A stretch of 64,000 nt of DNA from Margaritifera margaritifera (GCA_029931535.1 JAQPZY010001432.1:744001-808000); one strand, 5' to 3'; shown: positions 21,688 through 37,800, counted from the stretch's first letter. Notes: generated by a model not told the origin, from the letters alone. Numbers and translations are program-made.

Positions 21688-23975
21688 TATATTTATGTGT
21701 ATTAGGTACATGGATCTGCTAGATATGGCAATATATTCTGATGTCTGTCCATTTGTTCGTCGATCCATCTGTCAGTCCATATCATACCAATGTGGTTTAC
21801 ACACAATACCATTACTCCTACATAACATACCTGAACTAAACTTTGCATGGCTTGCACTTGTGGTAAGAAAAAAGTCTATTGATATTGGGATTAAAGAGGT
21901 TAAAGGTCAAGGTAAATAACTAATGCTTTCTTATTGGTCTATGTCAGGTCGGGCTACTCCTGCTACCGTAAGTAACAGTAGATGGTACTACCTGTGACTG
22001 TTGACCGAGAGTGGACAGCTACACCTGTGAATAGTAGGTCTGTTAAATGTGGCTATATTGATTTGTCATACTCAAAGTGATGGCTATTCGAAATTGGTTA
22101 GGACTAGTTAGGGCTATCTCACCAGAGTCAAGAAAAGCTGCAACTATACATTCAAAGAGACAATACAAGTTAATGGTGCACCAGTTCAAAATTCAAACTA
22201 AACAAGAGAGATGTCTCTGCACTTTGGCTATTAAATAGAACATGCCATATGCAATTATTATGGTTTGTTATTGAAGCACAGGTTTTAAATATTAACATTT
22301 TGGCATGGATCCAGATCTTTTATCAAGGCAAAATTTAACAGGTGTAAAGCATTGGTGACCGGGTCAGTCTGCGTGCATATATGCGCATTATAGCAGGAAC
22401 TGCTGATTGTTTTTTACACTGTGCATCATTTAGATGTGGCATAAAGGTCATTCCATTTACACTTTTCCTACAATGATTAATGGAACTGCCCGGTGTCTTA
22501 CTTTTAAGGAAATTTTGTAGGGACAAAAAAATTGGGGATTTATTATGAGGTGCCTGGAGAATAGGTCATTGAAAGGGTACAGCATGAAGGGGGTGGGTAC
22601 AGTGGGGGTAAGGGTTACTTGTTGGTGGAGGTAACATTCTGGAAGGCAGGGGGGTGGGGTGGGATATAGGTAGGGGCCTGCAGTACCCATTTAATATTTA
22701 TAGTAAGGAAATCCGGACTTGGTAGAGACAAGGCACAGCTTACAAGTAAATTAGGAAAACACTGGATGTTAATGTTTTATTTTGTTTGATTCATGATTTT
22801 GCGTTAATATTTGCAGACAACTCTAGTGCATGATTTGGTCTCTTTCTGACCATTTGCACTTAGGTTTGCAAATAGTGACGACTACTTTGCTATCTTAGTT
22901 AGGGCTTTAGAGTAGGTCTGTTAGGCTTAGATACCAGTGTGTTAGTGTTAGGTTTAGAATGATTTGATTTTATATAGAGCTGTGCCTCATTTGGCATAAA
23001 GTTTCCAGTACATATAGGATTAAAATTTATGGATGGGTCCTACTTCCAGGAAAGTTTTATATGGGGGGAGTGGGGCAGGGTTCAGAAGGTACCTCATTTG
23101 GAAGGAATAACTGAAAAGGTGTGATTCAACAGGTGATATTGCAATTATTCAGGTCAAGGTCATGTAGGATTCACATTTATGGACTGGTCCTGCTTCCATG
23201 TGCCTGTTGATAACAGCTAGCCACTTGGTCTTCAAATACCTTTATTTGCACATCGATGTGTGCTGTAATTTGATTGGCTAGATTCCTGTGTCTGGAAAGA
23301 TACTGTATGTTGTGCCATGTGATATGCTGCAAATGAGTGGTCTTGCATATGCAATTTTCTACTAACCAGAGAATATAATTGCAGTTCATTTTCATTCTTT
23401 GGCTTTCTCTATGATCCGCATCATGATTTCTTTCAGTGCATGTGACTGATTCCGGTATTGTGGTATTAAGTCTATCAAATATCTATAAACAGTGTTTGGC
23501 CTTTTTTGTTTAATATATTATTTCATAACATAAAAATCCTGTGCATATTTTGATTCTGCTTTAAATTAAAGATGGCATGAAGTTTCGGACTTAGATAGGT
23601 CATGCAAGAGACTCTCTAGATATAACTGGTGTGTTTTTGGTGAATAATGAAATGTACACACTAGGGTTTCAAGACTCAGGATTGTAGTTACCATCACAAT
23701 GATATTCATCCCCTGAAATTACTAAAAAGGTGTGATTCAACAGTTGGTCATGAAATCTATACCTTTTTGATAATGTTATTGCATAGATTAAGGTCAAGGT
23801 CCTATACCACTGATATTGTAATCATCCATGTTTCAGAATTGCAAAAATTCATGTCAAGGTTGAGGTCTGGGTCACATAGAAGGTGATTTTGTAATCATCC
23901 ATATTGTGCACATTATTATTTGTTTGTCTTATGTGCCAGCAGGGGTGTGTATATGTACATGTTATCTTTTTGAAT
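21688..23975. repeat. Segmental duplication unit 2 (distal part)
   Basis: Near-identical to 17489-19735, with few substitutions and small indels visible by eye. The G-rich motif is kept at 22649-22676. ORFs on either strand are conserved between copies only as far as the DNA is, and none has a recognisable domain. Confidence 0.9.
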
Positions 23976-23984
23976 TTGTATTTT

Positions 23985-24480
23985 ATGCTAACTTTTATTT
24001 TCTTCTTTCAGTTTCTGTGATGTTTACTGGCATGACTGATGTGTATGTGTGTTTGTGATTAACATATTTCAGTGAATTTTCTGGTACAACTGATGTGACA
24101 TAACTTTGTTAACATTTGCATTCAATGTTATTTATTTGTATATTTTGTATATAGTATTCTGCTAGATATGGCAATATTTGTTTGGCATACTCAAAGTGAT
24201 TGCTATTCCAAATTGATTTGGGCTATTTAGTGTGATCATAACAAGAGTCAACAAAAAGCTGCAACTATACATACATTCTGTTATATCTATTTGAAAGGCT
24301 GCACCAGTTGAAAATTCAAATTAAAGAAGAGCGATGACTCTGCACTTTGGCTCTTAAATAAAACATGCCATATGAAATGATTAGGTTTATTATTCAAGCA
24401 CAGATTTTAAATGTTAACATTTTGGCATGGTTCCAGATCTTTTCAAAAGGCAAAATTTAACAAGTCTTAGTCAGGTGCCT
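23985..24480. repeat. Third, older partial copy of the unit
   Basis: Begins with a single type I unit (ttctttcagtttctgtgatg), then jumps to sequence equivalent to 17512-17530 and 17870-18150 (gctagatatggcaatat, tactcaaagtgat, aaagctgcaactatacat, cattttggcatgg). It is more diverged than the other two copies and lacks the type II arrays. Confidence 0.75.
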
Positions 24481-25200
24481 TACATTGGTTTTTACCTATT
24501 TACCAATATGGCATGTGTGTTTTTGTATCTGTTTGTCTAATATAGTGCATGATATTTCTTAACATTTGCATTCATGACTGTTTCTGGGGATATTTGGTAT
24601 ATTTACATGTATGCATAGGTACATGTGTCTGCTGGTTATAGTTCTGTTATTAATCTTCCTGATTGATTGATATATTAAGAAGAAGAATGTAAATATTTAT
24701 TTTAAACAATAACTTGTTGTGTAGCTTGAGAATACATTTGTTGGATTTAGAGCACTGTTGTTGTACTGAATTTATTGTATGTTCATGTTATTTGCATTTC
24801 ATTTCAACACACATATATTGTATGTTCATTTTCTTCACATTTCATTTCAATACACATTTATTATTACTTGGGCTTTTGTGTTTGATAATACGTAACCATT
24901 CCACCGCTGCCACTGCACAGTGACAGTGATGGTAGTGTAGGAAGTTCTTAAGTTCTTCCCGATTGAGAAGATGGTATTATAAGTAGAACCTGTGGCCTAG
25001 CAATTATTTCCCTGTTATTTTTCTTTGTCCTACCTATGCACCTTCTCTATATCTTCCTGTCTTCCTTTTTCTATGATTAAGAGAGTGGCTAGCAGTATAG
25101 TAGCAGAGCAGAACTCACTTGGGTCATTTATACTTTTCTCCTAAAGTCTTCCTATTATGTATTTATTTTCCAAACCTTTTTCCTTAAATCTGGCCAATGT
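24481..25200. other. Stretch without recognised feature
   Basis: AT-rich. A ~55-bp duplication (cacatttatt/ttgtatgttcat with ttcatttcaa) occurs near 24777-24860. No gene. Confidence 0.45.
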
Positions 25201-25201
25201 T

Positions 25202-25231
25202 TAGCTCTACTGGTCATAGACCAGAAGAGCT
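25202..25231. other. Foldback cap of a module array
   Basis: TAGCTCTACTGGTC and GACCAGAAGAGCTTA flank a 3-nt loop (ata), giving a ~13-bp stem with one mismatch. It sits just left of a ~150-bp module array. A similar cap (TAGCTCACCTGGCC / GGCCAAATTAGCTA) precedes another array at 56484-56514. Terminal hairpins next to tandem modules recall Helitron-related non-autonomous elements such as the bivalve pearl type; this link is inference. Confidence 0.5.
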
Positions 25232-25309
25232 TATGGGATGGTCTGTTGTCTATCATCCTTCATCCATCTGTCCATTAGCACAAGTTTGTCATTCCTACTC
25301 CTCCTAAAC

Positions 25310-26480
25310 TACTTGGAGGATTGCCATGAAACTTTACGTACACATTCATCCCATGGTCTAGTTGGTCCTAAATGAAAAATGATGCTGATGTAGCCACCAT
25401 AGTAGCCTTCTTTAAAATCTTGCCTTCCCTACTCCTCCTGAATGGATGGTCATATTAACATGAGGGTTTTCACTAAAAGACTTAATGTAATGTCTAATTG
25501 GTCCTAAATAAAAATAGGCTCGATCTGATATTCAATTTGGCCACAACAGTGCCCATCTTGAAAATATTATCACTACTTCTCCTGAATGAAATGTAATATT
25601 GCCATGGGGTTTTCACCAGAATACTTGTCAAGTTGGTACTAAATGAAAATGGTGTTAATCTGCTGTCCAATATTGCTGCCACAGTAGCCATCTTTAAAAT
25701 CTTGTTATTGCTAATTCTCATGAATGAAAAGTAATATTCCCATGGGGTTTTCACCAGATGACTTCTTATTATGCACAGTTGGTCCAAAATGAAAATGGTG
25801 TTGATCTGATGTTGAATATGGCCACCACAGTGGCCATTTTGAAAATATTGTTATCACTAGTCCTCCGGAATGGATGGTTGTATCAACATTGTTTTTTTTT
25901 AACAACTTCTATTGATGTCTTGTTGGTCCTAATGGTGCTGTTCAGACATTTAATATGCCTGCCACATTGGCCATCTTGAAAATCTTGTAATCACTATTTC
26001 TCCTGAATGAATGGTCATGTCAGCATGGGGTTTTCATTGAGAGACTTCTTATGATGTCTGGTTGGTCATAATCGAAAATGGTGCTGATTCAACTTCTAAT
26101 AGGACTGCAACAATGGCTATTTTCAAGATCTTAATATCATTACTTCTCCTAGATGGCTGGTCATATCGACTTTGTACTTGCACCAAAATACTTCTTATGA
26201 TGTCTACTTGGTACTAAATAGAAATGGTGCCAATCTAATGTCAAATGTGGTAACCATAATCAAGATGGGGTTAACCACAAGAAACCTTCTTTAGATGCAT
26301 TGTTGATCCTAAAATGAAAATAATGCCAAGTTGACATCCAATATGTCCTCCTCCACAGTTAATTTGAAAATCTTGTTATCACTGAAGAATATCAAAGATG
26401 GTTTCAACACTCTGTAATTAAAAGGAAGAAATGGTCTTGTCATGAATTCCAGGAAACTCTTTTCAGCCAGTAGAGCATCA
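25310..26480. repeat. ~130-155-bp module array, ~8 units
   Basis: Units carry ctcctgaatga, atggggttttcacca, cttcttatgatgtct, ttggtcctaaatgaaaatgg, ccaatatggc, cacagtggccat and ttgaaaatcttgttat in fixed order. Small ORFs (25494-25787 -, 25758-25979 +) read through the repeats and are not genes. Confidence 0.85.
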
Positions 26481-26559
26481 TTGTGGAGTGAGCTTCACAT
26501 TCAGATTAGCACTGGTGTGATGACAAACCACTTGAAACATACACTGTTACATTTCCAAC

Positions 26560-26895
26560 CACACAGTCTCATCATTGGAAACCTATGAACCAATTTTTAA
26601 CATAGGATTTCCCATCTTGATGCTATAAACCCAGAAGATGGCGGACAAATGTTCAATTCACATCAATGACAAAGTGCCATTCCCATGTTAAATTCCCATT
26701 TGGGTCTATATCGCCTCACTATATTAATAGCGACTCCTAACGTTAAACCTGTAGACATTTTTAACATTACATTTCCTATCTTGTCCTAATATATTTTAAC
26801 ATTTCATTTTCCGTCTTGACCCTATATTGACCCATCATGTTAAACCTTGGATATTTTTAACATGAGATTTCCCATCTTGTCCCCAAAGTGACCCA
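26560..26895. repeat. Short ~75-bp repeats
   Basis: The phrase (t)ttaacat(a/g)(g/c)(g/a)atttcc(c/t)atcttg recurs near 26598, 26758, 26795 and 26855 with partial flanking similarity. Confidence 0.55.
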
Positions 26896-26929
26896 CACAT
26901 GTTAGACCTATAAAAAAATATGTTTTCCA

Positions 26930-27560
26930 CCATCTACTGCTACCATACTTTGTGAATAGCTTGTATTTGGGGAAAGGCATAAACTTATTGATTTCAGGCT
27001 CAAAAGGCCAAAGATCAAGGTCACATGGACTGAAAGACAGAAAGCTGTTTCCACATGATCAGTTGACTTGACGTATACCAGATACCTTAACCAAACTTTG
27101 TAAATGGCTTGTGTTTCAGATAAGAAAGACACCTGTTGATTTGGGGGCTTAAATGGTTGGTCATGGTCATAGTGACTTTAAGAAGAAAAATGGGTTAAGA
27201 CAATATCTTTACTTCTTTATCACCTACTTTGACAAACTTTCTGGATGGCTTGCATTTTAGACCAGAAACACCTATTCATTTTGGGGTCAAAATGTCAAGG
27301 TAAAGGTCACATGGGCTGAAAGAAGGAAAAATACTTTCCTCAAAACTACTAATGTTCTGTGCCACATGCTTTGACTAAACTTTGTAGATGGCTTCCTTGT
27401 TGAGACTGTTATTGACTTTGAATTTAAAAGGTCAAAGGTCAGCACCAAATGGACTCCCAGAAGGAAAATGGTTTCTGCAAAATAACTTAAGCCCTATGCC
27501 ACAAACTGTGATGAAACTTTGTGGATGGCTTGCATTGAGACAAGAAAGGTATCTATTAAT
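26930..27560. repeat. ~180-bp module array rich in AGGTCA-like motifs
   Basis: About four units share ccaaactttgtaaatggctt, attgatttt, ggggtcaaaa, aggtcaaggtcacatgg and gactgaaagaaggaaaa. The same family occurs in TSC2 intron 3 at 48240-48710. A perfect TCAAGGTCA lies at 27015-27023. Confidence 0.8.
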
Positions 27561-27655
27561 TTTGGCCTCAGTAGGTCAGTTAAGTTATACATGTAATACG
27601 TTAGGACTACTTCTATCCAAACATATTACATGTATGTATAACTTACAGTTAACAG

Positions 27656-28764
27656 TCATATAATTAAACCAATCTGGAAAAGTGGAAAAACCTTACCTTA
27701 CACTAATACATATGTAAGCCCCAAGGTGTTAGTTATCGAAATGCATCATGTTGATCGCAGTGACAGATGCCATCCTTATAATGGGCAAAATGGGGATTGT
27801 AGTGCAAAGCACTGAAATTATTCTTATAGTTCAGTAATTATAACAAATAATAATAAGAGCGTTTTGTGGAACACCATGTTTCACCTTTTTTTGGAGTTTT
27901 AGGATTGCACAAAACCTTTAACATTCTGTTGACACCGATCGTGATGACATCCACATTGTTATATCTAGCACTTTTCTTCAATACTACTACTACTACTACT
28001 TATTATTATTATTATTATTATGGCAGCTAGCACCATGTTAAACATTTTTATATATTTTAGTTTTGAACAAGATTGTAACACATTTTGTTTCAAAGTATAT
28101 GTATTGGAAGTAGTTCATAAATGGTATTATGCATATTTACTAACATATTTAGACTGAAAAATATTAAATGGTATTACAAGTATTTACTTCCATATTTAGA
28201 CACAGTATTTGTCTCCAACTTCAAGCTGAAGAATCTTTCTAAATACGTGCCTGATATCGATATTTGAAAACCTTCAACTTAGATTGAAAGGAAAGTGATC
28301 TTAACTTCTTTTTATTCATCTCTTTATCTTTCTGTATCCCTTTTTCTCTGCATCACATACAAACTGAGCTATTCTATACTTTTTTGTGAACTTGCTAACT
28401 AATACAGTCCTGCGGGAGAATACTGACATCAATGCGAGAGGTTTGAATCTTGTGAAATAACACAAAAGAAATAAGTTCTATGATCGCAGCAACAAGATCG
28501 ACGACCACTACGTAGACTGCAACGGAAAATAAAGGAAAAAGAAGTAATAACACCACCACACAATAATAGTGAGCAAAATATCTTTTCTTACTGACAAAGC
28601 CAAGGAGAATGAGTGTAATTGTGACTTGTATTTTACTGTGATTGACTCCAAACCTACTTACCTTTTCCTGCCCATTGCTCTCATTTATCATGGCTGACTT
28701 ACATGTGTATCTATTTTTGCCATTGAGACAGTTGTGATTAGAGATATTGCACAATCTTACGATG

Positions 28765-28812
<48 letters not shown>

Positions 28813-29064
28813 TCATGATTTGATACATTGCTACTTTTGTTGGAAGTCACACAATTCGCTCACTATGAAACAAATGTTCTTCTAGGAGACAAATATTTGT
28901 TTCTATTTATGTAAAATACCACCATTTGTAATAAGCTGGCATTGACTTAAAATAAAGGTTAGGAAATACATAGAATGTTATGTCTCATTGTCTGATAAGG
29001 ACCATCATTTACAAATATTAACGCAACATACTGAAACATGTTCTTGGAACGATAATTAGCTTTG
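27656..29064. repeat. Segmental duplication B, copy 1
   Basis: Begins tataattaaaccaatctgg and ends ataattagctt. It is collinear with 30704-33962: the same gtaagc(c/t)ccaaggtgtt, gatcgcagtgacagatgcc, (TAC)n(TTA)n, tatttgtctcca, (TA)n and gaaacatgttcttggaac blocks. In this copy the ~48-bp minisatellite has only about two units (28100-28200). It includes a - strand ORF (28850-28395) with a hydrophobic stretch; see the separate entry. Confidence 0.9.
28395..28850 (-). other. Duplicated ORF with hydrophobic segment, uncertain
   Basis: A 151-residue ORF starts before a (TA)n tract (read as IYIYIY) and continues through NCLNGKNRYTCKSAM and a hydrophobic run (VVVLLLLFPLFSVAVYVVVV). The sister copy (33732-33364) keeps the frame but gains a stop at the segment after FAVAV. 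A consensus donor (AAAAG|GTAAGTAG, - strand, near 28660) lies inside both copies. A real gene would therefore splice here and the hydrophobic part might not be translated. Most likely non-coding or a single exon of an unknown gene. Confidence 0.2.
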
Positions 29065-30110
29065 AAGGTGTTGTCAGTTGCTGCATAAGTTATTTGATTT
29101 TGAAGGTGTTGTTAGTTGCTGCATAAGTTGTTTGATTTTGAAGGTGTTGTCAGTTGCTACACAAGTTATTTGATTTTGAAGGTGTTGTCAGTTGCTACAT
29201 TAGTTATTTGATTTTGAAGGTGTTGTCAGTTGCTACATAAGTTATTTGATTTTGAAGGTGTTGTCAGTTGCCACATAAGCTATCTGATGTTAAAGGTAAA
29301 ATAATTTGCTACATACACTCTTGCATATTGAAGATGGTATCAGTTGCTTAATAACATACCTGACGTTGAAGATAGTATTAGTTGCTACTCAAGTTATTTA
29401 ATATTGAATGTGGTATCAGCTGCTACATAAGCTATCTGACATTAAAGATCAGACAAGTTGCTACATAAACTCTTGCATATTGATGATAGTATCAGTTGCT
29501 ACATAACATATATGATGTTGAAGGTGGTATCAGTTGCTACATAACATATATGATGTTGAAGGTGGTATCAGTTGCTATTGCTACATAACATATCTGATGT
29601 TGAAGGTGGTATCAGTTGTTATCATAAGTTATCTGATGTTGAAGGTGGTATAAGTTGCTACATATGCATACATCTTACATTAGAGGTCGGATAATTTGCT
29701 ACATAAATTCTTGCATATTGAAGATAGTATCAGTCACTACATAGCATATCTGATGTTGAATGTGGTATCAGTTGCTACATAACATATCTGATGTTGAATG
29801 TGGTATCAGTTGCTACATAACATATCTGATGTTGAAGGTGGTATCAGTTGTTACATAACATATCTGATGTTGAAGATGGTATCAGTTGATACATAAGTTA
29901 TCTGATGTTGAAGGTGGTATCAGTTGTTATCATAAGTTATCTGATGTTGAAGGTGGTATCAGTTGCTACATAAGCTATCCGATGTTGAAAGTGGTATCAA
30001 TTGCTACATAAGTTATCTGATGTTGAAGGTGGTATCAGTTGCTAGACAAGCTATTTGATGTTGAAGGTGGTATCAGTTACCATATGGACTACTTGATTTT
30101 GAAGGTCATA
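29060..30110. repeat. ~38-41-bp minisatellite, ~25 copies
   Basis: Unit: gatgttgaaggtggtatcag followed by ttgctacataa and a variable catatct/gttattt. Two subfamilies (tttgaaggtgttgtcag in the first five units, gttgaaggtggtatcag later) are arranged in blocks. The array begins exactly where duplication copy 1 ends. Confidence 0.9.
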
Positions 30111-30703
30111 TCAAGAGGGACCAAGGAGAGTCAGAGGGATAAGTCCAAGATGTGTGAAATGTATTTTTGGGGATTTATGTGGTCTTTTCTGTATGAAAAG
30201 TATTCAGATCAACGGTCGTGTAGGAAACAGCAAACCAAGGTGTTTACAAAGATGTCCTGGTGAAATCGGAATACAATACTGCACACAAGTATGATAATTG
30301 CTTTGAGTAGGTGTACCAATTATATAACTTTCAGGCCAATATGTATATGGAGAAAACATGAAATGGATTTATGTGATATTCAAATGATCACAGTCTTGGC
30401 ATAAAAAGTGAGGTGATCCTAATTTATTCACTATTTACTCATTTACCATGATCTATTATACAAGTAAATGAAAGATGCCATTTTATGGATGTTAATTATA
30501 TGAGTAGCTTATGCCTTAAGTTTTGTATGAAGCTATGATGTGATATGACATGTGTACTGGCAAAGATATAAAACAGGTTCGAAGCACCATAGCAATAATG
30601 TAACGTGACAATTACTCCTCTTACATTTTGTTCTTGAAACCAATCGTTTTTGACGGGTATTTATGTATCCTCAAAAAAAATATTTTCACAGGAGAACCAC
30701 TAA

Positions 30704-33962
<3,259 letters not shown>

Positions 33963-36108
33963 CTCAAGCATCATGCCTCTTGAATTTCCATGCAAAAGAA
34001 TCAGAAATAAGGAGCTTAACGATATGCGTGTAATGTTGGATCACTGTGACCCACTTTAATATCAATAACTGTATATTTCAAGATATATCTTCCAATCACG
34101 TATATATGCTTGCTTCAGAGAAATAGAGCTGAATATCAAGACTTATCGGGATCATCTTGGCATTACAACACTTTTCTCGAGATAAATGCAGCCATCAAAT
34201 TGTATGAGTGTATATCTTAGGTCAATATTTATGGTGGTGACAACAAAGTCAAATGAAAAAGATCGTGCATGTTTTTACGACTGCTCAATCATTCAACATT
34301 CTCGAATATTTATCGAAAAGGATTAACCCTTGTCGGCATGAAAACTGATTTTCCAATCACTAGTCCTGGGCTTTCAAAATGATTCAGAAATACATTATTA
34401 TTATTATTATTATTATTATTTTGCCAATTAAGGGAAAATCAGATTCCTGTGAAAATAATCAGTACAATATTTCAGGTTCCTTCTTGTCTTCGGATGATGT
34501 TTTTCTAATGCGAAGAAGAATCCAGGCAATTGTTAGTACCAAATAGTGCGTGTCTATAAGATACTCTCTCACCTTTTATCAAATACTGGCATGACATATA
34601 ATTTTACACATAATTTCAAAGTAGACAGGAATTGATATGGCTCATATTTTGAAGTAAATAACAGCGAATCACTGCTTTATGACGAATACAGTATAGTGCA
34701 AGTTGAATATATAAAGGATATTTGCTTGTATCGAGTAAATAACATATATTTCATTGAGTAGGTGAAAATAGTATTCATGAGATGAAATATATCTGTTATT
34801 CACTTGATCCAAGAAAATTTCCTTTTTATCTAATGCTCAAACGTGTTGGCTAGCTAAAGTGTATAACATATTGAAGTAGCAGATTTTTTACGGTAATGTC
34901 AGCTGTTTACTGTTTCTGTTCTGCTGTGTTTTGTGTACATTGTTACAGAAAATATCAGTAGAACATAGTTCTCTATCCTAATTCAATGTAAGAAAGAAAA
35001 AAAAAAGAAATTAGTATCATACTGGGATTCGAATGTGGTTTTCTTGCATTTTAGGAAGAGATTTTGCAACACATTTTATTCAGAATTTTTTCCGTTGTTG
35101 GTATATATTTTTAGACGTCATGTGTCATTTTTATACACTAATGATATTTCAGTTGAATGTTTGTATGTAAATAACATCAAACTCAATTTTCCGATTTATC
35201 TTCTAATTATCAGTTATAACTGATCTTACATGATTGTTCATTTCAAATCCAATTTACAAAGGAGTTAAATAATTTATTTTAAAGATTAAAATTATTCAAC
35301 ATGTGTCATACATTTTATTGGGAATGTATGCAATATAAGGTTAAATTTATCATATGAAGAAAAGAAACAATTTCACTCAATAAGACCGAAATACAAAATT
35401 TAGAAATGACCCTTAAGCGTATACAGCTGCTTTCTAGATTACATCTTTGCTTTCCATGAATTGGCAACGCCATGAGATGTTCTGCTTGGTTTAATATCAA
35501 CAATATATTTTATAAAGATCATTTAAAGTAGAAAATTTAGTTATCATTGTGGTATTATTAGTCTTTATAAGTCAATGTTTCTTGTTTGTACTACCTTACC
35601 ACAAATAAATGGTCTGAATACTGTTACATTTGTATTATATGATCAGTATATATTGTTATGATGATTGTGCAAGTTACCAAACTCAGCATGAAAGAAAAGC
35701 CATACACCGCAGTAAATCGCAGACTCTAAAGCATCTGCTGCAGTTATAAAATATCAGTAAAGACGTGTTGGGCAAAAAGAGCATTTTTTGCAACTTGGAA
35801 CATAGATATTACATCAGCAACATCAACCACATTTAGCAAATTTGATAGTAGATTAACTAGAAGAATGGAATAAGTGCCTCATAAATACATCTTCGATTTT
35901 ATCTTTTAAGAAAGCTTTGAGGATGAATACATGTACAGTGAAGGACACTATGATAATTGTTTCTTACACATAGTATACAGAGACTTCTTCATGGTTGAAG
36001 CGTCCTTTGTGCTGATTCGTATCAAATTCAACTTTCACCATCTCCTTTTTGCTCATGTGGTGGAAATTAAACAGTTAAACTCTTCTTTTATCATTGTCCA
36101 TATTAATT
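33963..36108. other. Gene-free stretch
   Basis: AT-rich, with a (TTA)n tract at about 34396-34421. ORFs such as 35035-35223 (+) and 35931-36146 (+) have no domain and low-complexity AT-driven composition. Confidence 0.5.
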
Positions 36109-36322
36109 ACGGTATATACTTGCGTATAAGTCTAGTCCAACTGTAAACAACATAGACCCTAATCTGCCGTCTTATTATGCATCGGCAGATCAGGGTCTAT
36201 ATTGTTGTTCTACTGATTACTCCTAACAAACTGCATAGACCCAGATCTGCCGGTGCATTATACGATGGCAGACCAGGGTCTGTGCAGTTTGCAGTTGGAG
36301 TCGACTTGTGAGTACATATGGT
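36109..36322. mobile_element. Palindromic MITE, copy 1
   Basis: The ~214-bp element has inverted ends: acggtatatac...aagtc.agtccaactg on the left, complementary to cagttgga.tcgactt...catatggt on the right. Two inner foldbacks are built on catagaccc.gatctgcc. The same arrangement appears at 55431-55652. No coding capacity. Confidence 0.8.
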
Positions 36323-37226
36323 ATCTCAAAGGCAAGACCGTAGAAATCTTTTATCTTTTGTTCCATGTATTATCATTCAGCTGTTTTTATGGGGTAATGA
36401 TAATCTCAAAGACAAAAACATTATTTTGGCATGTTCAGAGGTACATACAAAATACCAAATATTTGAACACAGATCAAATTTTGCTGTATTTATTTCATTT
36501 TAGGTTACTATACACAGCTTTTTATTTGTATGTCATGAAGGGAGTGGACGATATAAGTGGAGAGAACATATGCCCAGTCACTGGGTATTTTTTGGCAATA
36601 AAATACGTTTAAAGAAAAGTAGGAGAATATTTCCGGAGAAACATAATTATATTTTCAGAAATTATATACTCATTTCACCATGTTGACCCATTTGGTATTG
36701 AGTTTCATTTAAATTATACAGCCATTCCTATTGTGTATATTTTACCGAAAATATCGTTAGATGAGAATATATATTTTAAGAGAAACAACCGGAACTGTTA
36801 ACAGTATCGCAAATAATAGAAAGCTGTTGATCAGACAGATTTACGGTTGAATTTTTATATTATTGTTTGATTATATTAGCTATTATTGTCAAAAAAATAT
36901 TTGTGTCTTACATACCTAGGGAATTGTCATCCATAAAAAGTGTCATTACCTATATGCCTAAAGGGTAGAAAAACAAAAGCAATGATAGAAAAAATGTTGA
37001 CAAATCTACCTTCCAAATTGTATTAATTCCAGGTAAATTCCTGTGAACGTAGAATATCCCAAAAGATCTTGAAATGTTTTCGATAATTCCAACGGAGTTA
37101 AATAATGTTCAAATCTTTAAATAATAGTACATAATCCCAAACGTGCTAATTAGAAATAAGAATTCACAAGCTGACTATCACAAACAATAAACAAATTCAT
37201 CTATGACTTTTATGAGCTGAAGTAAT
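36323..37226. other. Stretch without recognised feature
   Basis: AT-rich flank of the LTR element; the ORFs here are not domain-bearing. Confidence 0.45.
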
Positions 37227-37665
37227 TGTAAGAATGCCCCACACAGGGATTAAATCTAGTTTTATAGTATCCATTCTGTGTAGAACAAATAAAAAACCCA
37301 ATCTGCGATCTAAAACAATTCAATCTACTGCGTTTCAAATAAACAAACTCAAATTGCGATTATAATTCTTATTTCAAATCAACACGTTGTTTACTCTAAA
37401 CTGAATCGTGGGAACCAGGTCATGACTAATACCTTTACCACGCACTATGACTTGCACTCTACCCACGTGATCTCCATGTTGTGTTAATTTGACCGACATA
37501 ATTATTGATTTCCTTGGACAGAAGCAATGACTCATGTTGACATTCCGTGTACTTTACAACTAATAGTGTTGGCTACTGAAAAAAATATATAAATTATAAA
37601 ACAAAGGTCATAAACCAAATTAAAACTATATTATAATTTAAAAGATGATACATAATTCCGTAACA
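37227..37665 (-). mobile_element. 3' LTR of a Gypsy-type retrotransposon
   Basis: Read on the - strand the LTR begins TGTTACGGAATTATG at 37665, directly after a polypurine tract (AAGGAGGAAGG, 37676-37666), and likely ends CTTACA at 37227, giving about 439 bp bounded by TG...CA. The end at 37227 is inferred from the TG/CA rule because no second LTR is in the window. An RNase H fragment lies just upstream (37801-38001). Confidence 0.7.
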
Positions 37666-37681
37666 CCTTCCTCCTTAAAAG

Positions 37682-37712
37682 AAAGAAAGTTTTATACAAT
37701 AAAACTTTCTTT
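37682..37712. other. Perfect 14-bp hairpin upstream of the polypurine tract
   Basis: AAAGAAAGTTTTAT and its exact complement are separated by a 3-nt loop (37682-37695, 37699-37712). It lies between the RNase H stop and the polypurine tract of the Gypsy-type element. Confidence 0.8.
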
Positions 37713-37800
37713 TGGCAAATACTTCAGACATATATGTAATTGATTGCATAAAAATAATGAATGATACAGTCATGTATACAAAACAATGCAAACTGTAGTG

